The notes below the pieces were generated by a model. It did not search any database. It was not told the DNA's origin and worked only from the letters and a program-made list of their open reading frames with translations. This document shows positions 1 through 8,430 of a DNA stretch of 64,000 nucleotides, one piece after another (the first letter of the stretch is position 1; every line of letters begins with the position of its first letter). This DNA is from Cocleimonas flava. Lineage in GTDB: Bacteria > Pseudomonadota > Gammaproteobacteria > Thiotrichales > Thiotrichaceae. Where the stretch lies: NCBI RefSeq assembly GCF_004339015.1, contig NZ_SMFQ01000003.1:620001-684000 (forward strand). Direction: 5' to 3'. Made by a program: the position numbers and the translations under genes.

Positions 1-21
1 GGTTTCGGTTAGTGCTTTCAT
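1..21 (-). CDS. 5' end of a gene running off the window (partial)
   Basis: An ATG on the minus strand at 21-19 opens a frame reading M-K-A-L-T-E-T to the window edge. It lies 53 bases downstream of the DUF883 gene on the same strand. In enterobacteria the DUF883 gene yqjD is followed by yqjE, a small membrane protein, so a similar partner is possible. Seven codons are too few to identify it. Confidence 0.3.
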
Positions 22-74
22 GGAGTTAACCTGCTAGTTACGTTAGTTGCTTGTAATAAAATATTAAGTAAAGA

Positions 75-389
75 TTATTTATTTGAAGACACTTTCGACA
101 ATACATAACCCACACCAAATGCAACCAGAATGCTCGCAACCGGATTTTGCTTAATGCGGCCACTCACGGCTTCAACGCCCTCTGTGCCTTTCTCATACAC
201 TTCTTTCAAACCTTCTTCAGTCGTGTTTTGCAGACCTTCGAGCTTGCTTGCCATTTCGCTTTTAATATCGTCCTTTTTCTCTGAACCCTTCGCTTTTAAC
301 AATTCAACAAGATCGTTGTATTTATCCTGAAGTTCTTTTAACTCTTCGTTGATCTCTTTATTGCTAATTGCTTTTTTAGTCGCAGCCAT
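75..389 (-). CDS. DUF883 (YqjD/ElaB-type) membrane-anchored stress protein
   Basis: The 104-aa protein has a charged, coiled-coil-prone N-terminal part rich in Lys and Glu (about residues 5-75). It ends in a single C-terminal hydrophobic helix with the NPVASILVAFGVGYVLS pattern typical of DUF883. E. coli members (YqjD, ElaB) sit in the inner membrane by this C-terminal anchor and associate with ribosomes in stationary phase. The start is supported by AGGAGT upstream of the ATG. A palindrome of GacA-box type lies about 120 bases upstream (509-528), so it may belong to the same regulon as the small stress genes near 46-49 kb. Confidence 0.85.
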   Translation of the reverse strand: MAATKKAISNKEINEELKELQDKYNDLVELLKAKGSEKKDDIKSEMASKLEGLQNTTEEGLKEVYEKGTEGVEAVSGRIKQNPVASILVAFGVGYVLSKVSSNK

Positions 390-508
390 GACTTACTCCT
401 GTTATTAATGATTGAATGAAATTTTGATTAGGCTGACCGTTTAAGTAATCAGCAGAATCTAATTTACAGAAAACAGGAGCGGAATGAACTCGGACAAATC
501 CACAAATG

Positions 509-528
509 ATGTAAGGCTTGTCTTACAT
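509..528. promoter_or_regulatory. GacA-type response-regulator box upstream of the DUF883 gene
   Basis: The sequence A-TGTAAG-GCTTGT-CTTACA-T is a perfect palindrome apart from its six-base centre. It matches the TGTAAG-N6-CTTACA upstream element described for GacA-family regulators. It lies 120 bases before the DUF883 start and 118 before the + strand gene at 647. Very similar boxes occur at 47030-47047 and, with one paired change, at 43505-43522. Binding by the NarL-type regulator of this window is inference. Confidence 0.6.
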
Positions 529-570
529 TGAGTGATTCTTAGGTGATTTCGTTATAACATTTAGAATAAG

Positions 571-597
571 TCACCCCCCTACTTTCAGGCACTTTTT
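571..597 (+). repeat. Polar C6 repeat, copy 1
   Basis: CACCCCCCTACTT followed by TCAGGCACTTTTT. It lies between divergently transcribed genes, 50 bases ahead of the + strand gene at 647. An ordinary terminator has no obvious role there. The C-tract is on the + strand. Confidence 0.9.
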
Positions 598-646
598 ATC
601 TAGATGTTAGCTTTGAAGTATTGCTGATTAAACAATTGGACTATTT

Positions 647-1381
647 ATGATCTTAAGAATTTTAATTGCACTGATAATCAGCATTGTCGCTTATGTGACT
701 TATTACAATAACGCGATCAGTACCGATTACAACGAAGACATCGCTTGCTTTGATCTCAATGACAGCCACATCAACACATTAAGAAATAGCGCCGTGACTT
801 TTGATACTACGGAAGGTGGCGCGCCGATGCTGTCGTTTGAACTAAAGGATCTGCTCTTTCCGGGGAAGATCAGCGCGAATGAGTCTCTTGATACCACTAA
901 CAGAGCCATCATCAAGGGCATTGCTTTTCAAATTTTCCTTAATGCTGCGACCTTAAAGTCAGGAAACTATTCTTTCACCAATCCTTTATTTGATGATGAT
1001 AATCACAATAGCAGGATTTCATCGATTCCCAAGCTATTAGAGCTGTATGACAACAAAACAATAGGGTTTTATTTTAACGAGAATCACGCCACGCTTTTAA
1101 AGTCGAGTAAGGCGAGCTTCTCCTACGGTGTTATCGGAATAAACGCGAAAAGACCGTTCGGTGATTCGACCGCGTTTGAATACGATATCGCTGATATTGT
1201 CGGTGAAAAATACCCTGTGAATAACGACAACACAGGAAATATGTCAGCGGAGATGCTGGATAGAATAATGCGTCTGTATTACGAACTGGTCCCTGCGTTA
1301 CAGGTATTACTGATCAATGGAGAGATTGAAACGGGTAAGTATTGTAGAGAGAACTCTAACTCTGAATGGATAAAATTCTGA
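647..1381 (+). CDS. Hypothetical membrane-anchored protein, 244 aa
   Basis: I do not recognise this protein. Residues 2-20 form one hydrophobic helix (ILRILIALIISIVAYVTYY) with no obvious cleavage site, so the rest is probably a periplasmic domain tethered to the inner membrane. The remainder is mixed polar sequence without a catalytic motif I can name. No good ribosome-binding site precedes the ATG. The gene stands alone between a divergent DUF883 gene and a convergent transporter gene. Confidence 0.65.
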   Translation: MILRILIALIISIVAYVTYYNNAISTDYNEDIACFDLNDSHINTLRNSAVTFDTTEGGAPMLSFELKDLLFPGKISANESLDTTNRAIIKGIAFQIFLNAATLKSGNYSFTNPLFDDDNHNSRISSIPKLLELYDNKTIGFYFNENHATLLKSSKASFSYGVIGINAKRPFGDSTAFEYDIADIVGEKYPVNNDNTGNMSAEMLDRIMRLYYELVPALQVLLINGEIETGKYCRENSNSEWIKF

Positions 1382-1417
1382 TCAAAACAAGAGGTATCAT
1401 CTTTAAAAATAAAAATG

Positions 1418-1444
1418 ACACCCCCCTACTTATGGGCACTTTTT
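1418..1444 (+). repeat. Polar C6 repeat, copy 2
   Basis: ACACCCCCCTACTT followed by ATGGGCACTTTTT. It lies between convergent genes (647-1381 and 1469-2935), where it could end transcription of the + strand gene. The C-tract is on the + strand. Confidence 0.9.
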
Positions 1445-1468
1445 AGTAGAAGCTAATCATTTAAGAAT

Positions 1469-2935
1469 CTACCAGTAGCCAAGAAGTTTCCACCAAAGGC
1501 CGCCAACGACTCCCCATATAATCAAGTTAACAACACTCATAATCAGCCCCATGACCCACCAATTTTCCATTGAGACATAACCTGAACCAAATATGATGGG
1601 TGAAGTACCTGTCGCGTAATGCGTCAAAGACATCATTAATGAAGATGCGCCTGCAAGCAATAAGCCCAAGTACAACGGTGGCGCGCCTAGCGCTAAACCA
1701 GCCACATAAAACGCAGCGAACATCGCAGTAATATGCGCAGTGGTACTGGCGAAGAAGTAATGAGCATAGAAATAAATCACAACCAGGATAATGGTAGAGG
1801 CTATCCAGTCAAAACCAAGTTCTTTGATATTGCTTTCAACCACGGTAGAAAACCATGCAACCAAGCCTAATTTGTTGAGGAATGTCGCCATCATCACTAA
1901 CGCAGAGAACCAGATTACCGTATCCCACGCTTGTTTTTCTTTCAGCACATCTTCCCAGCTTAAAACACCGGTAATCAATAACACAGATAATCCCAGAAAG
2001 GCCACTGCGGTGGTATTCACTTTATAATCTGGGCCTAATATCATCGCGGGAACACCCGCCCACAGAATCAGTAAAAGGGCAAACACGCTGATCATGATTT
2101 TCTCACCGTAAGACATGACACCCATTTCGGTTAATTTAGACTTTGCGTAGGTTCTGGCGTCTGGGGTGCTTTTGATTTCTGGCGGATACACCGCATAAAC
2201 AATCAGCGGGACTAAGGCAATACAGACTAAACCCGGCAACAATGCAGCCAGTGCCCATGTTCCCCAGGTGATACTGATATCCGCACCTGTTGCATCTGCA
2301 ATCAGTTTCACAATTAACGGATTGGGCGCTGTTGCGGTGATAAACATCGCTGATGTAATCGGGTTTATATGGTAATTCACTAACGCCAGATAGTGACCAA
2401 TTTTTCGTGAAGTTCCCTCTTCTGGCGAAGACCCGAAACTGGTCGCAATGGATTTCATAATGGGATGAATAATTCCACCACCACGCGCAGTATTACTGGG
2501 CGTAACGGGTGCGATAATTAATTCGGACAATGCCAAGGCATAACCGATGCCAATCGTCTTGCGGCCAAATAAGGAGATGAAGTAATAGCCGATGCGATTC
2601 CCCAGACCTGTTTTAGCCAAACCACGAGAGATGATAATCGCAATACCGATCAACCAGATCAATGAGTTAGAAAAGCCACTTAATGCATCTTTGATCGCGC
2701 CAGATGGATTGTCATTGGTGACGCCGGTTATCGCAACCAGAGTAATGGCTAAAATGGCAATTGCGCCAATCGGCATAACCTTGCCAATAATCGCCACGAT
2801 AGTGCCGACAAACAATGCGAGTAAATGCCAGGCATTGTCAGAGACATTTTCTGGAGCAGGAACAACAAACCAAAGCAGTAGAATTATTGCGAGAGAAATC
2901 AATCCTGGAATAATTCGAAGATCAGTACTTTTCAT
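1469..2935 (-). CDS. DASS/SLC13-family anion:sodium symporter (CitT-like)
   Basis: The 488-aa polytopic inner-membrane protein has about 12 hydrophobic segments. It carries the divalent anion:sodium symporter signatures: the SNTARGGGIIHPIMKS region in the first half and a second THYATGTSPIIFGSGY segment near the C-terminus. Family members import or exchange di- and tricarboxylates such as malate, succinate, 2-oxoglutarate, citrate or tartrate. The exact substrate cannot be read from the sequence. It is monocistronic, with no dicarboxylate catabolic genes or sensor kinase beside it. Confidence 0.88.
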   Translation of the reverse strand: MKSTDLRIIPGLISLAIILLLWFVVPAPENVSDNAWHLLALFVGTIVAIIGKVMPIGAIAILAITLVAITGVTNDNPSGAIKDALSGFSNSLIWLIGIAIIISRGLAKTGLGNRIGYYFISLFGRKTIGIGYALALSELIIAPVTPSNTARGGGIIHPIMKSIATSFGSSPEEGTSRKIGHYLALVNYHINPITSAMFITATAPNPLIVKLIADATGADISITWGTWALAALLPGLVCIALVPLIVYAVYPPEIKSTPDARTYAKSKLTEMGVMSYGEKIMISVFALLLILWAGVPAMILGPDYKVNTTAVAFLGLSVLLITGVLSWEDVLKEKQAWDTVIWFSALVMMATFLNKLGLVAWFSTVVESNIKELGFDWIASTIILVVIYFYAHYFFASTTAHITAMFAAFYVAGLALGAPPLYLGLLLAGASSLMMSLTHYATGTSPIIFGSGYVSMENWWVMGLIMSVVNLIIWGVVGGLWWKLLGYW

Positions 2936-3141
2936 GTGAGTACCCTTTTTTATAGGAATTTTTGTTCTTCGAAAACCGAAGAATTTCTAAGCGAATCTTA
3001 CCCCACTTAAATAGGTGATCTCAGTGTCATTAGTTGATGAATATCATGTATTTGCGATTAAAAAGACATTGGCTGATGAAGCGCGGGTTTCAGTGATAAT
3101 TACGGTTTTAAATTAATGATTAATTCACTCAATACGCTTAA

Positions 3142-3170
3142 GCCACCCCCCTACTTATAAGCACTTTTTT
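3142..3170 (+). repeat. Polar C6 repeat, copy 3
   Basis: GCCACCCCCCTACTT followed by ATAAGCACTTTTTT. It lies in the 508-base gap between divergent genes. The C-tract is on the + strand. Apart from this copy and the tandem repeats at 3367-3411 I see no feature in the gap. Confidence 0.9.
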
Positions 3171-3366
3171 AAGTCGACTTTTTTTAGGGCGGCTTTATTT
3201 TGAGCTACTTTATTTAGAATTTAGAAAGCTACTATTACTTGATGCTGTGCTTTATGAATAATTCTCTTCTACTCGGTAAGAATTGTTCACTACAGATACA
3301 CTGCAAAAATATTGTACATTCACCCTATCAATCGATGCCTTGTTAAAGTTTACATAGAGAGGCTAG

Positions 3367-3411
3367 TTCTTTCTTGATAGCTTCTTTCTTGATAGGTTTT
3401 TTCTTGATAGG
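3367..3411. repeat. Three tandem copies of a 15-bp unit
   Basis: The unit TTCTTTCTTGATAGG occurs three times head to tail (3367-3381, 3382-3396, 3397-3411) with one or two changes. It ends about 30 bases before the acetyltransferase start, so it lies in that gene's leader or promoter. Confidence 0.85.
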
Positions 3412-3443
3412 CTGATGCATCATAAAAACATTCGGAGAAGTAC

Positions 3444-3926
3444 ATGTCGGCTATTGAAATTCGTGACGCAAGCATTGAGGATTCTGCATTGATACTGAGG
3501 TTTGTCACCGAACTCGCTATCTATGAAAAAGCAGAGCATGAAGTGATTGCCACACAGGATGATATTGAGGAATCTTTATTCGGTCCGGAAACAAAAACCA
3601 AAGCGGTTATCTGCCAGTTAAATGGCGAAGCTGTTGGTTTTGCCGTCTACTTTTTTAATTATTCTACCTGGCTGGGTAAACACGGTTTGTATCTGGAAGA
3701 TTTATACGTCTCTCCTGAAGCCAGAGGTTCAGGTGCGGGTAAGGCATTACTGAAGCACCTTGCAAAAATTGCGGTTTCTAAAAACTGCGAACGCGTTGAG
3801 TGGAGCGTACTCGACTGGAATGAGCCTGCCATTCAATTCTATCAATCGATTGGCGCACAGCCAAAAGATGAGTGGATTGGTTATCGATTGTCTGGCAAAA
3901 CGCTGGAAGAGTTTGCTAACGGTTAA
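3444..3926 (+). CDS. GNAT N-acetyltransferase, spermidine/thialysine acetyltransferase-like
   Basis: The 160-aa protein is a single GNAT domain. The acetyl-CoA-binding motif A is visible in YLEDLYVSPEARGSGAGKALL, with the R-x-x-G-x-G/A loop. The N-terminal IRDASIEDSALILRFVTELA and the WNEPAIQFYQSIGA segment closely resemble the spermidine/spermine N1-acetyltransferase and thialysine acetyltransferase branch. Substrate assignment to a polyamine or a small amine is inference. GGAG precedes the ATG. The ldhA gene follows 64 bases downstream and may be co-transcribed. Confidence 0.85.
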   Translation: MSAIEIRDASIEDSALILRFVTELAIYEKAEHEVIATQDDIEESLFGPETKTKAVICQLNGEAVGFAVYFFNYSTWLGKHGLYLEDLYVSPEARGSGAGKALLKHLAKIAVSKNCERVEWSVLDWNEPAIQFYQSIGAQPKDEWIGYRLSGKTLEEFANG

Positions 3927-3990
3927 GTATGGCGCGTTAAGCCTTTGGTGATAGCGAATAGAGTTACAAACTAACAATAAGGAATCAATC

Positions 3991-5013
3991 ATGACTAAAA
4001 AAATAGCTTTCTTCGATACCAAACCCTACGACAAGAAATCGTTCGACGAGGCAAATAAAGACTTCGGATTTGATATTACCTATTTTGATGCGCATCTGAA
4101 TGCTCACACGGCACCGTTAAGCGCAGAACATGATGCGGTGTGTGCCTTTGTTAATGACGTTATTGATAGTGATGTCATCGAAACTATCGCCAATAATAAA
4201 ATACAGATACTGGGAATGCGTTGTGCAGGCTATAACAACGTCGATTTTAAAGCGGCATACGAAAAACTGCATGTGGTTCGCGTGCCTGCCTATTCTCCCT
4301 ATGCGGTGGCTGAACACACTACAGCGCTAATTTTGTCGCTAAACCGCAAAACCTATAAAGCGTATCACCGCACTCGCGATGGTAATTTTTCTATCAACGG
4401 CCTACTTGGTTTTGATATGCACGGCAAAACAGCGGGAATTATCGGTTTGGGTCAAATCGGAAAATGTCTGGTATCGATATTAAAAGGCTTCGGCATGCAG
4501 GTGCTAGCGTATGATCTGTATCCCGATGAAGCTTACGCAAAAGAAGTGGGCATTGAATATGCCTCTTTAGAAGAAATCTATAAACGCTCCGATATTATCT
4601 CGCTGCATTGTCCCTTATCTAAAGAAACGGAACACATGATAGACGCGGATGCGATCGACATCATGAAAGACAATGTGATGATCATCAACACCAGTCGCGG
4701 TAAGCTCATCGACACTGAGGCGTTAGTCAGAGGTCTTAAAGCAGGGAAAATTGGTGCCGCGGGTCTTGATGTTTATGAAGAAGAAAACGAATACTTCTTT
4801 GAAGACAAATCACTGGATTTGATTAAAGACGACACCCTAGCCCGATTGCTGACTTTTCCTAATGTATTGATCACTTCTCATCAGGCGTTTTTCACCAAAG
4901 AAGCGCTGCATAATATTGCCCAAATAACCTTGAACAACTTTAAACAATTCTTTGAAAATGGCGATTTAAACAATGAGGTTTGTTACGACCACGAAACGAT
5001 CAAAGAAAAATAA
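3991..5013 (+). CDS. ldhA: D-lactate dehydrogenase (fermentative type)
   Basis: The 340-aa protein belongs to the D-isomer-specific 2-hydroxyacid dehydrogenases and reduces pyruvate to D-lactate with NADH. It shows the Rossmann motif GIIGLGQIGK and the catalytic Arg in INTSRGKLIDT. The Glu in LDVYEEENEYFF and the His in TSHQAFFTKEAL complete the active site. Length and the N-terminal KIAFFDTKPYDKKSF pattern match LdhA rather than glycerate or phosphoglycerate dehydrogenases. AAGGAATC precedes the ATG. Together with fnr and hemN in this window it suggests facultative oxygen-limited growth. Confidence 0.9.
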   Translation: MTKKIAFFDTKPYDKKSFDEANKDFGFDITYFDAHLNAHTAPLSAEHDAVCAFVNDVIDSDVIETIANNKIQILGMRCAGYNNVDFKAAYEKLHVVRVPAYSPYAVAEHTTALILSLNRKTYKAYHRTRDGNFSINGLLGFDMHGKTAGIIGLGQIGKCLVSILKGFGMQVLAYDLYPDEAYAKEVGIEYASLEEIYKRSDIISLHCPLSKETEHMIDADAIDIMKDNVMIINTSRGKLIDTEALVRGLKAGKIGAAGLDVYEEENEYFFEDKSLDLIKDDTLARLLTFPNVLITSHQAFFTKEALHNIAQITLNNFKQFFENGDLNNEVCYDHETIKEK

Positions 5014-5218
5014 CCAGAAGCGAATGAATAGCCGACAAATTTTGATAAGCCAAACATCTGGTAATAATCTACATTTAAAATAAAGTAAAATTCTTGATTC
5101 TGTTATTCGTAAATTTCAGTATTATCTGCGCCAGTACAGCACATTTTAAACAACACTTTGGGTTGGAATTAAACAATTCGATACCCAATAATTATTAGAT
5201 CACTGTTAGGAAAGCAAC

Positions 5219-5665
5219 ATGCAAACGATAAATATACTCGAAGAAGTTAAACAGGCATGGGGCTGGGTCGGCATTGATCCCATAGAGCTCGTCACCGAAA
5301 ATGAATTTGGTAATTTAATCATCAAGGACGCGAAAGATCAGTTCTGGAGATTATGCCCTGAAGATGTGTACTGCGAAATCGTGGCAAATTCAATCGCAGC
5401 TTATAATGAGCTCATTCAAGACGAAGAGTTTCTGGATGACTGGTTCATGACCACAATGGTCGAAGAAGCCAAAAAATCACTTGGGGAATTAAAACCTGAT
5501 CGTAAATATCATCTGGTGATTCCTGGAGTACTGGGTGGTGAATACACGGGTAAAAATATCAAAACAGTACCCTTTATTGAATTAATCCGCTTTTCTGGTG
5601 ACCTGGGAAAGCAAATAAAAGACTTACCCGATGGTGCAGAAATCGAATTGAAAACCACGCCGTAA
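5219..5665 (+). CDS. DUF1851/Tdi1-like T6SS immunity-type protein
   Basis: The 148-aa soluble protein has the layout of the GAD/DUF1851 family, in which Tdi1 neutralises a type VI effector. The C-terminal stretch with VIPGVLGGEYTGKNIKTV and then LPDGAEIEL matches the LGG-x-Y-x-x-x-N pattern before a conserved PDG. No effector, VgrG or Hcp gene is nearby, so a working immunity role here is doubtful; many family members are orphans. GTTAGGAAAG gives a ribosome-binding site before the ATG. Two small genes follow on the same strand. Confidence 0.6.
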   Translation: MQTINILEEVKQAWGWVGIDPIELVTENEFGNLIIKDAKDQFWRLCPEDVYCEIVANSIAAYNELIQDEEFLDDWFMTTMVEEAKKSLGELKPDRKYHLVIPGVLGGEYTGKNIKTVPFIELIRFSGDLGKQIKDLPDGAEIELKTTP

Positions 5666-5749
5666 GTCATTAGAACAAACGTAGCTTTGGATTGTTTAAT
5701 ATGACAATCAACTCAACATAATCAAATATAAAAGCGGACAAATAATAAT

Positions 5750-5920
5750 ATGACTAAAAAAGTAGTAAAGTTTGAATACGAGAAAGAAACCAAAAACAGC
5801 ATTCGTTACAAAGAGGTTCCTGAAGAAGGAACGCCTCCTATAGTGGGTTCTTTATATGTTCAGAAGTGGTTTGCTGGTAGTAGTAAAAATATTGAAATCA
5901 CCATCGATAAAAAAGACTAA
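5750..5920 (+). CDS. Small hypothetical protein, 56 aa
   Basis: A 57-codon frame starts at the ATG at 5750 and is rich in Lys and Glu. It contains GTPPIVGSLYVQKWF, which looks like a folded beta-rich core rather than chance translation. I recall similar short proteins in other bacteria but know of no function. It lies 84 bases after the Tdi1-like gene and 24 bases before the chagasin-like gene, probably in one transcript. The upstream bases are AT-rich with no strong ribosome-binding site. Confidence 0.65.
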   Translation: MTKKVVKFEYEKETKNSIRYKEVPEEGTPPIVGSLYVQKWFAGSSKNIEITIDKKD

Positions 5921-5944
5921 GTCTGGCAATTTGCCTTGAAAGCA

Positions 5945-6256
5945 ATGCTTGAACTCAACCTGCAAGAAACAAACCAGATATTCCTTGGTGAAAGAGTAAC
6001 GATTACGTTAAAAGAACATGGTTCTGTGGGCATTAAATCTAAAGCGATCACTAATGACGAATCTATCATTAGTTATGTAACGTCTAATTTTGAATATTCT
6101 AATGCTACGATTCCCATGCAACCCGGCGGTGACGGCGGGCATAGAACCTATGTATTTAAAGCAAATAAATCAGGGAACACCACGATTACAACACAACGAA
6201 TTTTTCGTGGCAGATTAGAGCATGAGCACAATATAGACATTATTGTGACTGCCTAA
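5945..6256 (+). CDS. Chagasin-like (inhibitor family I42) Ig-fold protein
   Basis: The protein has 103 aa from the ATG at 5945; a TTG at 5936 in the same frame is an alternative start. The C-terminal half, PGGDGGHRTYVFKANKSGNT followed by a beta strand and Arg-rich turn, resembles the GxGGxxxxxFxAxxxGxxxI block of chagasin-type cysteine-protease inhibitors. The usual NPTTGY loop is replaced by GSVGIK, so inhibitory function is uncertain. There is no signal peptide, unlike many bacterial I42 proteins, so the product would be cytosolic. It may be co-transcribed with the two genes before it. Confidence 0.5.
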   Translation: MLELNLQETNQIFLGERVTITLKEHGSVGIKSKAITNDESIISYVTSNFEYSNATIPMQPGGDGGHRTYVFKANKSGNTTITTQRIFRGRLEHEHNIDIIVTA

Positions 6257-6274
6257 ACTGATGTTTCTAGCTCT

Positions 6275-7033
6275 TTATTGAGCTAATAAAATTTTCTCAA
6301 CCGCTTTTAAATCGTCTTCGGTATCTACCCCATGTCCTGGCACTTGCTCAGCCACTTCGACATGAATACGAGCACCATGCCACATGGCACGTAACTGTTC
6401 TAATTTTTCCAGATTTTCTATCTGACAAGGTTCCATAGAGGCAAAGCTTTTGAGATAGCTGGCGCGATAGGCATAAATGCCGATATGACGTTGCGCAAAC
6501 TGGCTGATTTCTATGCCAGCATCGCGCTGCATCGGGATGGGCGAACGACTAAAATATAAAGCCAAACCTTGCTTATCTGTGACGACTTTAACGACATTAG
6601 GGTCATTGTATTCGGCTTCTGTATGAATCGGCGTAGACAGCGTTGCAATGGCTGATTCAGTATTGTTTGAGAGATTCGTCGCAACCTGCTTGAGACTGGT
6701 AATTGGCGTGAGTGGCTCGTCGCCTTGCAGATTTACCACGATAGTATCATCAGCCCATTGTTTCAGCGCAACCACTTCCGCCAAACGATCACTGCCTGTT
6801 TCGTGATCTTTTGATGTCATGCACACTTCTGCACCAAAACTTTCGCAAGCGTCTTTGATGCGCTCGTCATCCGTTGCGACGATAATCGCTTCAAATCCAA
6901 CTTCGGCAGCAGCCTCTTGCGCACGTTCGTAAACGTGTTGAATCATCGGCTTACCAGCTAAATCTCGAAGTGGCTTGCCGGGAAGACGAGTAGACGCATA
7001 ACGCGCTGGAATTACTAAAACTTTGGCTGTCAT
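6275..7033 (-). CDS. kdsB: 3-deoxy-manno-octulosonate cytidylyltransferase
   Basis: The 252-aa enzyme activates KDO as CMP-KDO for transfer to lipid A. The N-terminal VIPARYASTRLPGKPL nucleotide-binding signature, the VNLQGDEPL metal-binding motif and SRSPIPMQRD are all present. The C-terminal PGHGVDTEDDLKAVE is typical of KdsB. It is the last gene of lpxK - Trm112-like - kdsB on the minus strand, 14 bases after the Trm112-like gene. The gene tail is convergent with the chagasin-like gene, leaving only 18 bases. Confidence 0.95.
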   Translation of the reverse strand: MTAKVLVIPARYASTRLPGKPLRDLAGKPMIQHVYERAQEAAAEVGFEAIIVATDDERIKDACESFGAEVCMTSKDHETGSDRLAEVVALKQWADDTIVVNLQGDEPLTPITSLKQVATNLSNNTESAIATLSTPIHTEAEYNDPNVVKVVTDKQGLALYFSRSPIPMQRDAGIEISQFAQRHIGIYAYRASYLKSFASMEPCQIENLEKLEQLRAMWHGARIHVEVAEQVPGHGVDTEDDLKAVEKILLAQ

Positions 7034-7047
7034 TGGCTTTTGCTTCC

Positions 7048-7233
7048 TTATTTCCTTTCGACTTCTTCAGCGGTTAGCGCACGTGCTTCTTCTTCCAGCA
7101 TCACGGGAATTCCATCTTTAATCGGATAGGCCAGTCGCGCCGATCGTGAGATTAACTCGTTATTTTTCTTATCGTAAATCAGCGGACCTTTAGTCACTGG
7201 GCAAACGAGTATATCGAGTAATTTTTTATCCAT
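7048..7233 (-). CDS. Trm112/YcaR-family small protein
   Basis: The 61-aa protein begins [18 protein letters not shown] and has the [19 protein letters not shown] core of the UPF0434/Trm112-like family. These small proteins are very often encoded between lpxK and kdsB in gammaproteobacteria. Only the Cys of the LVCP motif is visible, so zinc binding as in eukaryotic Trm112 is not evident. Its role in this operon is not established. Confidence 0.9.
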   Translation of the reverse strand: MDKKLLDILVCPVTKGPLIYDKKNNELISRSARLAYPIKDGIPVMLEEEARALTAEEVERK

Positions 7234-7266
7234 TAGATTGTTCCATTTATTTAACTTAAATCAAAA

Positions 7267-7296
7267 GCCACCTCCCTACTTTGGAGGCTTTTTTTG
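7267..7296 (+). repeat. Polar C6 repeat, copy 4 (covarying hairpin variant)
   Basis: CACCTCCCTACTTT followed by GGAGGCTTTTTTT. The C-tract is interrupted by a T and the right block has the matching change, so CCTCC can pair with GGAGG. It is read in + orientation although both neighbours, lpxK and the Trm112-like gene, are on the minus strand and would normally share a transcript. On the minus strand the same stem is followed by TTTTGATTT, so it may act in both directions. Confidence 0.85.
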
Positions 7297-7338
7297 AGTT
7301 TCATATATTTTGTAAACACTTGACCGATAATAAAGCCC

Positions 7339-8400
7339 TTAGCTATTAACAAAACCTTTAGCCGACAAAAGCCCAAGTAACCTATCATCAAAATCTTGAG
7401 GCAATACCGCACTAATCGGTAGGTACCAATAATGCGTTTGATCACCTACTAGATTTTTGCATTTTACCGCATCTTTCTCGGTCATTATAACCTTGGAATC
7501 ATCAGCAAATAATAGATCATTTTTGGTAAATGCATGATGATCCGGAAAGCTATGCTGATTTACCACTAAACCTGCATTTTCGACTGTAGAGTAAAAACGC
7601 TGTGGATTACCAATGCCAGTCACGGCTTCTACTTTTAGCTGCGAAAACTCAGTTAAAGGTCGCTGTTCTGCAGTGGCTAGATTAACCAGTGTATTACCTG
7701 ATAATGACATCGTATAGGCTTGATTTAAAATTATATTCTGCGTTTTATTTTCGCCGTTTAACACCAGTAAATCACAGTTATCTAAGCGACTGAGCTTCTC
7801 CCTTAAAGGACCTGCCGGAATGCAATATTCGTTTCCAAAACCACGTTCACCATCAACCACAGCGATTTGGATATCGCGCGGCATTTTGTAATGTTGCATA
7901 CCGTCATCAGAAACAATGACATCACAATCTGAGTCTGCCTGTATACGCTGAATAGATTCCAGTCGATTGACACCTGCATAAACAGGAACTGATGTACGCG
8001 TTGCCATTAACACCGCCTCATCACCAACTAGTTCTGCATCGCTATCAGCTGTTACCTTTTGTGGCCAGCTCTGTGCTTTGCCGCCATAACCGCGGGTAAT
8101 GATCGCGGGTTTGTAACCAGCTTCTTTTAATAGCTGGACGATATGCACTGTGACGGGGGTTTTGCCAGTGCCGCCAACGGTGATATTGCCGACGACAATA
8201 ATCGGCAGTTTGATATCTGATGGATTCTGCTCAAGCGTTTTGAGCTGTTTTTTTCTTTGATAGGCATTGGCGGCGCAATACAAAGCGCTTAATGGCATCA
8301 ACAAAAACCGACCTTTGCCATTTTTGTACCAAACACGTTCTAACCATTGTTGTAATTTAGTGGTTTGGTTTTGTCTTGTGTCTGGGCTTTGCTGTGACAT
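7339..8400 (-). CDS. lpxK: Tetraacyldisaccharide 4'-kinase
   Basis: The 353-aa enzyme phosphorylates the 4' position of the lipid A disaccharide at the inner membrane. The P-loop is in GNITVGGTGKTPVT (about residues 72-85), and DDGMQHYKMPRD carries the conserved DDG-x-QH motif. The N-terminus is basic and amphipathic and extends further than in E. coli (MSQQSPDTRQNQTTKLQQW). It lies 30 bases downstream of msbA on the same strand, the standard msbA-lpxK arrangement. Confidence 0.94.
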   Translation of the reverse strand: MSQQSPDTRQNQTTKLQQWLERVWYKNGKGRFLLMPLSALYCAANAYQRKKQLKTLEQNPSDIKLPIIVVGNITVGGTGKTPVTVHIVQLLKEAGYKPAIITRGYGGKAQSWPQKVTADSDAELVGDEAVLMATRTSVPVYAGVNRLESIQRIQADSDCDVIVSDDGMQHYKMPRDIQIAVVDGERGFGNEYCIPAGPLREKLSRLDNCDLLVLNGENKTQNIILNQAYTMSLSGNTLVNLATAEQRPLTEFSQLKVEAVTGIGNPQRFYSTVENAGLVVNQHSFPDHHAFTKNDLLFADDSKVIMTEKDAVKCKNLVGDQTHYWYLPISAVLPQDFDDRLLGLLSAKGFVNS

Positions 8401-8430
8401 TGCTATACGTTTGTAAAATTCGTAATGCGT

